Part shown: positions 5,255-7,689 of the stretch, one piece after another
Position numbering within the stretch: position 1 is the stretch's first letter
Layout of the letters: each line of letters starts with the position of its first letter
DNA from: Desulfovibrionaceae bacterium
Lineage (GTDB): Bacteria > Desulfobacterota > Desulfovibrionia > Desulfovibrionales > Desulfovibrionaceae
DNA: 7,689 nt
Direction: 5' to 3'
Assembly (NCBI GenBank): GCA_009783115.1
Contig: WRHT01000065.1
Location: 1-7,689, forward strand
The notes under the pieces: generated by a model
The model's input: only the letters and a program-made list of their open reading frames with translations
Database searches by the model: none
Told to the model about the DNA's origin: nothing
Made by a program: the position numbers and the translations under genes

Positions 5255-5851
5255 TTAGTCGTATTTACGCTTGATGTCCTCAACTTTTTTTTCGTATTCC
5301 GCGTCTATGTCTTGATCTTTCTGGTGCATTTCTTCCACACCAGAACCGCCCATCGCGTTATGCCGTATTTTTCCCAAATAGAAACCCGTGCCTATCAGTC
5401 CAGCCACAAGTCCGGCTCCAAGGTAAACAAGCGGACTATCCGGCGCGAAGTTCGCTGCTATAAATCCGCAAACCAGGGCATATCCTAAAAAGATGTAGGC
5501 CATGATAGCGCCTTTGATCACGTGTCCAATCGTATCCTGTCTGCGTTCAGCATAGTTAAGGCAGAAGTTGAATATACCCCAGACGGCAAAAGTCAGTAAG
5601 AAGAAACAAATCGCCACAGCGATCAGTCGTGAGAAGAAGTATTCATTAGAGTCTTCAATGCCGAATATACTGAAAATAGGGTCGGTCAGAAAATAGGTTC
5701 CTACCCATGCCGGTCCCGCGGCGGGCAAGTTGGTGATGATAAACTTGATGGGCCAAAGGCAAAGATTCAACAGGTGCCATATTAGTGACTCATGGCTCGC
5801 GGCGCTCAACTCATAATCACGGTCATGACGTTTATTTGCTTCATAGTCCAT
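5255..5851 (-). CDS. Unrecognised multi-spanning membrane protein
   Basis: I do not recognise this 198-residue protein. It has a charged N-terminus (MDYEANKRHDRDYELSA) and about four to five hydrophobic segments: roughly 24-41, 46-63, 75-98, 111-133 and 139-160. The C-terminal tail of about 35 residues is strongly charged and probably helical (MHQKDQDIDAEYEKKVEDIKRKYD). No enzymatic motif was seen. The start at 5851 is set by AGGAGG (5857-5862) 5 nt upstream; the ATGs at 5887 and 5884 lack such a site. Its base composition is lower in G+C than the core genes (hand count of one line, 5581-5640: 27 of 60). It is divergent from a small Cro/CI-type regulator that probably controls it, and it is followed immediately by a decayed PstS-like remnant. 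This suggests acquired DNA. The charged tail could interact with a soluble partner, which is speculation. Confidence 0.75.
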   Translation of the reverse strand: MDYEANKRHDRDYELSAASHESLIWHLLNLCLWPIKFIITNLPAAGPAWVGTYFLTDPIFSIFGIEDSNEYFFSRLIAVAICFFLLTFAVWGIFNFCLNYAERRQDTIGHVIKGAIMAYIFLGYALVCGFIAANFAPDSPLVYLGAGLVAGLIGTGFYLGKIRHNAMGGSGVEEMHQKDQDIDAEYEKKVEDIKRKYD

Positions 5852-5938
5852 AATATCCTCCTCTCGTTGTTCAGCGATGCGCATCATGCTGTTGGCCGCG
5901 CATGTTTCTTGCTTCGCTCTTTATTGTCTTGCCAAATG

Positions 5939-5967
5939 TCCTAACGTGCCGATACGTTATGTGTCAA
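5939..5967 (-). promoter_or_regulatory. Candidate promoter of the membrane protein gene
   Basis: On the minus strand a perfect -35 TTGACA (5967-5962) is followed after 17 bp by TTAGGA (5944-5939), a weak -10. A palindrome lies in the spacer. The leader to the ATG at 5851 would be about 80 nt. Confidence 0.4.
5942..5959. promoter_or_regulatory. Palindrome TAACGT-N6-ACGTTA, candidate operator
   Basis: A perfect 6-bp inverted repeat with a 6-bp centre, 18 bp overall, lies within the divergent control region and covers the spacer of the candidate membrane protein promoter. Its size and position suit a dimeric Cro/CI-type repressor, such as the one encoded at 6007. Binding is inferred, not shown. 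Confidence 0.45.
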
Positions 5968-5977
5968 GTAATCCGCT

Positions 5978-6008
5978 ATATTTGCTCCCAAAAATGGGGA
6001 GCGAATAT
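5978..6008 (+). promoter_or_regulatory. Inverted repeat enclosing the ribosome binding site and start codon of the regulator gene
   Basis: ATATTTGCTCCC (5978-5989), a 7-nt loop AAAAATG, then GGGAGCGAATAT (5997-6008) pair at 11 of 12 positions, the twelfth being G-U in RNA. The right arm contains most of the Shine-Dalgarno sequence GGGGAG (5996-6001) and the first two bases of the ATG at 6007. The left arm overlaps a -10-like TATATT (5977-5982). It could be an RNA hairpin that hides the start site, or a DNA operator for autorepression. Confidence 0.7.
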
Positions 6009-6204
6009 GATTACCAGCAATGTCAGGCAGATAATGGAGAGTAAAAAAATTTCCGTACGGCGCATGATGGACTACACCGGGCTGGCTAATGAAACCATCC
6101 TCCGGGCGAGGGGGCAGCAGATAAATCAGTGCCATCTTCGCACTTTGGAAATAATGGCGGGTTATTTGGGCTGTAAGGTCAAAGACCTGTTTGAGGAAAA
6201 CTGA
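6007..6204 (+). CDS. Small Cro/CI-type (XRE family) helix-turn-helix regulator
   Basis: This 65-residue protein is essentially one DNA-binding domain: MITSNVRQIMESKKISVRRM is helices 1-2, MDYTGLANETILRARGQQIN the HTH with recognition helix, and HLRTLEIMAGYLGCKVKDLFEEN the typical closing helices (LxTLExIAxxLGCxVxDLFEE). It would act as a cytoplasmic dimeric transcription factor, most likely a repressor. The ATG at 6007 was chosen because GGGGAG lies 5 nt upstream; the reading frame is open back to 5902, but the extension is unlike the family. It is divergent from the membrane protein gene, with two palindromes between them, so control of that gene and of itself is likely. Phage-like immunity regulators and toxin-antitoxin antitoxins can look the same, and nothing here separates these. 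Confidence 0.88.
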   Translation: MITSNVRQIMESKKISVRRMMDYTGLANETILRARGQQINQCHLRTLEIMAGYLGCKVKDLFEEN

Positions 6205-6236
6205 ACCGCCCGCCGCGGGATAAAGTAACCACGCTC

Positions 6237-6273
6237 CTTTGGCGGGGGCCGGGGGCAACGCCCCCGTTCAAAG
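6237..6273. terminator. G+C-rich hairpin between the regulator and dnaK, possible terminator
   Basis: CGGGGGC-AAC-GCCCCCG (6250-6266) is a perfect 7-bp stem with a 3-nt loop. A second copy of CGGGGGC at 6243-6249 offers an alternative pairing, and CTTTG (6237-6241) and CAAAG (6269-6273) form outer arms. It lies downstream of both the regulator (plus strand) and dnaK (minus strand). No T-run follows on either strand, so it may be a weak or factor-assisted terminator, or a dispersed intergenic repeat. Confidence 0.4.
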
Positions 6274-6296
6274 TGGCCTGCTGCCTGATTTTGTAT

Positions 6297-7689
6297 TTAC
6301 TTAACTTCCGTGAAGTCCGCGTCCACCACGTCCTCACCCTTGGACGCCCCGCCCGCATCACTCCCATCGCCAGGTTCGGCCTCGGTCTGGGCCTTCTGGG
6401 CGTAGAGCTGTTCGGCCAGTTTGTGCGAGGATTTGTCCAGGGCCTCCATGGCCGCGCGCAGGGCGACCGGGTCCTTGCTTTCCATGACGCTTTTCAAATT
6501 GCTGATCTTGGCCTCGATATCGCCGCGCAGGTCTGAGTCCACCTTGTCTCCCAAGTCGGCCAGGGATTTTTCCGCGGCGTAAATGGAGGCGTCGGCCCGG
6601 TTGCGCGTCTCGATGAATTCCTGTTTTTTCTTGTCCTCGTCGGCGTGGGCCTCGGCCTCTTTGACCAGGCGCTGGATATCCTCCTCGGCCATGCCCGAGG
6701 AGGCGGTGATGCGGATGGTCTGCTCTTTGCCCGTGCCCATGTCCTTGGCGCTGACATTGACAATGCCGTTGGCGTCGATGTCAAAGGAAACTTCGATTTG
6801 CGGGATGCCTCGCGGGGCCGGGGGGATGCCAGCGAGTTCGAAGCGTCCCAGGGTCATGTTGTCGGCGGCCATGGGGCGTTCGCCCTGGAGCACATGGATG
6901 GAGACCGAGGGCTGGTTGTCCGCGGCCGTGGTAAAGACCTGGCTTTTGCGGGTGGGTATGGTGGTGTTGCGCTCAATGAGCCTGGTCAGCACTCCGCCCA
7001 GAGTTTCAATGCCCAGGGAGAGGGGGGTGACGTCCAGGAGCAGCACGTCTTTGACCTCGCCTTGGAGGATGCCGCCCTGGATAGCCGCGCCCATGGCCAC
7101 CACCTCGTCCGGGTTGACCGAGCGATTGGGCTCTTTGCCGAAGAATTCCTGCACGGCTTTCTGCACCAGGGGCATACGGGTCATGCCGCCCACCAGGATG
7201 ATTTCATCGATCTGGTTAACGGTCAGCCCGGCATCGGCCAGAGCCTTTTTGCAGGGCTCGATGGTGCGCCGTACCAGGTCTTCCACCAGGCTTTCAAGCT
7301 TGGCCCTTGAGAGTTTGTACAAAAGGTGCTTGGGGCCGTTTTGGTCCGCGGTGATGAAGGGGAGGTTGATCTCCGCCTCCATGGAGGCGGAAAGGTCCTT
7401 TTTGGCCTTTTCAGCGGCTTCCTTGAGGCGCTGCAAGGCCATGCGGTCCTTGGAGAGGTCAATGCCCTGCTCCTTTTTGAATTCGTCCACCAGCCAGTTG
7501 ATCACCCGCTGGTCAAAATCTTCGCCGCCCAGGAAGGTGTCGCCGTTGGTGGAGCGTACTTCCACCACCTTGTCGCCCACTTCCAGCACGGAAATGTCAA
7601 AGGTTCCTCCGCCCAGGTCAAAGACGGCGATCTTTTCGTCGCTCTTGCGGTCAAAGCCGTAGGCCAGGGAAGCTGCGGTTGGCTCGTCG
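6297..7689 (-). CDS. dnaK: DnaK (Hsp70 chaperone), N-terminus outside the window
   Basis: DnaK is the cytoplasmic ATP-dependent Hsp70 chaperone, working with DnaJ and GrpE. The visible 463 residues begin at [11 protein letters not shown], in the nucleotide-binding domain, so about 170 residues lie beyond the right edge. Visible landmarks, numbered from the first visible residue, are FDLGGGTFD (23-31, ATP phosphate contact), LVGGMTRMP (165-173), [15 protein letters not shown] (192-206), the interdomain linker [12 protein letters not shown] (215-226), the substrate-binding domain through about 333, the helical lid after it, and the conserved C-terminal tail [11 protein letters not shown] ending at TAA 6299-6297. 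No frameshift or missing motif is seen. Its partners (grpE, dnaJ, hrcA) are not in the window, and the gene upstream is unseen. Confidence 0.98.
   Translation of the reverse strand, partial: DEPTAASLAYGFDRKSDEKIAVFDLGGGTFDISVLEVGDKVVEVRSTNGDTFLGGEDFDQRVINWLVDEFKKEQGIDLSKDRMALQRLKEAAEKAKKDLSASMEAEINLPFITADQNGPKHLLYKLSRAKLESLVEDLVRRTIEPCKKALADAGLTVNQIDEIILVGGMTRMPLVQKAVQEFFGKEPNRSVNPDEVVAMGAAIQGGILQGEVKDVLLLDVTPLSLGIETLGGVLTRLIERNTTIPTRKSQVFTTAADNQPSVSIHVLQGERPMAADNMTLGRFELAGIPPAPRGIPQIEVSFDIDANGIVNVSAKDMGTGKEQTIRITASSGMAEEDIQRLVKEAEAHADEDKKKQEFIETRNRADASIYAAEKSLADLGDKVDSDLRGDIEAKISNLKSVMESKDPVALRAAMEALDKSSHKLAEQLYAQKAQTEAEPGDGSDAGGASKGEDVVDADFTEVK

Noticed and set aside
6209..6219. CCCG-CCG-CGGG hairpin after the regulator stop codon
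   Set aside because: The stem is only four base pairs and no T-run follows.
6583..7662. Long plus-strand open frame opposite dnaK
   Set aside because: It is an antisense shadow of the strongly conserved dnaK frame, with a low-complexity Ser/Arg-rich translation.

Overview
The window looks like a chromosomal piece of a Desulfovibrio-type sulfate reducer (Desulfovibrionaceae). This is inferred from the G+C-rich coding style, the yceD-rpmF-plsX block beside a divergent, cysteine-bearing rpmB, the protein sequences, and a sigma-54 activator next to a DUF1847 gene. No taxonomic search was possible, so genus-level placement is uncertain. Most of the window is ordinary core genome. The stretch from about 4930 to 6205 is visibly poorer in G+C and looks accessory.

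Left core block (1-1950): on the minus strand yceD (DUF177), rpmF (ribosomal protein L32) and the start of plsX (phosphate acyltransferase) form a tight operon linking ribosome assembly to membrane lipid synthesis. A good sigma-70-type promoter (TTGACA/TATTCT) lies about 75 nt before the yceD start, and the leader carries a perfect 10-bp hairpin followed by a T-rich run. A 13-bp tandem duplication surrounds the yceD start codon. Back to back with this promoter is a TATAAT promoter for rpmB (ribosomal protein L28) on the plus strand.

Middle block (1919-4929): larB, a nickel-pincer cofactor enzyme, runs on the minus strand and overlaps the end of rpmB by 32 bp. Divergent from it is a sigma-54-dependent activator whose AAA+ and HTH parts are intact, but whose receiver domain has lost every residue needed for phosphorylation except the conserved Thr. 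It overlaps by ATGA with a nine-cysteine DUF1847 protein, so the two are probably translated together.

Accessory stretch (4930-6205): a decayed remnant of a PstS-like substrate-binding protein gene lies next to a minus-strand gene for an unrecognised multi-spanning membrane protein. Divergent from the latter is a 65-residue Cro/CI-type repressor. The 155-bp region between the two holds two palindromes. One lies in the spacer of a candidate promoter for the membrane protein. The other encloses the Shine-Dalgarno sequence and start codon of the repressor gene. This self-contained regulator plus membrane protein pair is the best candidate for an undescribed small module.

Right core block (6297-7689): the C-terminal three quarters of dnaK on the minus strand, separated from the repressor gene by 92 bp with a G+C-rich hairpin. 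No tRNA, rRNA, CRISPR array or intact insertion sequence was seen.
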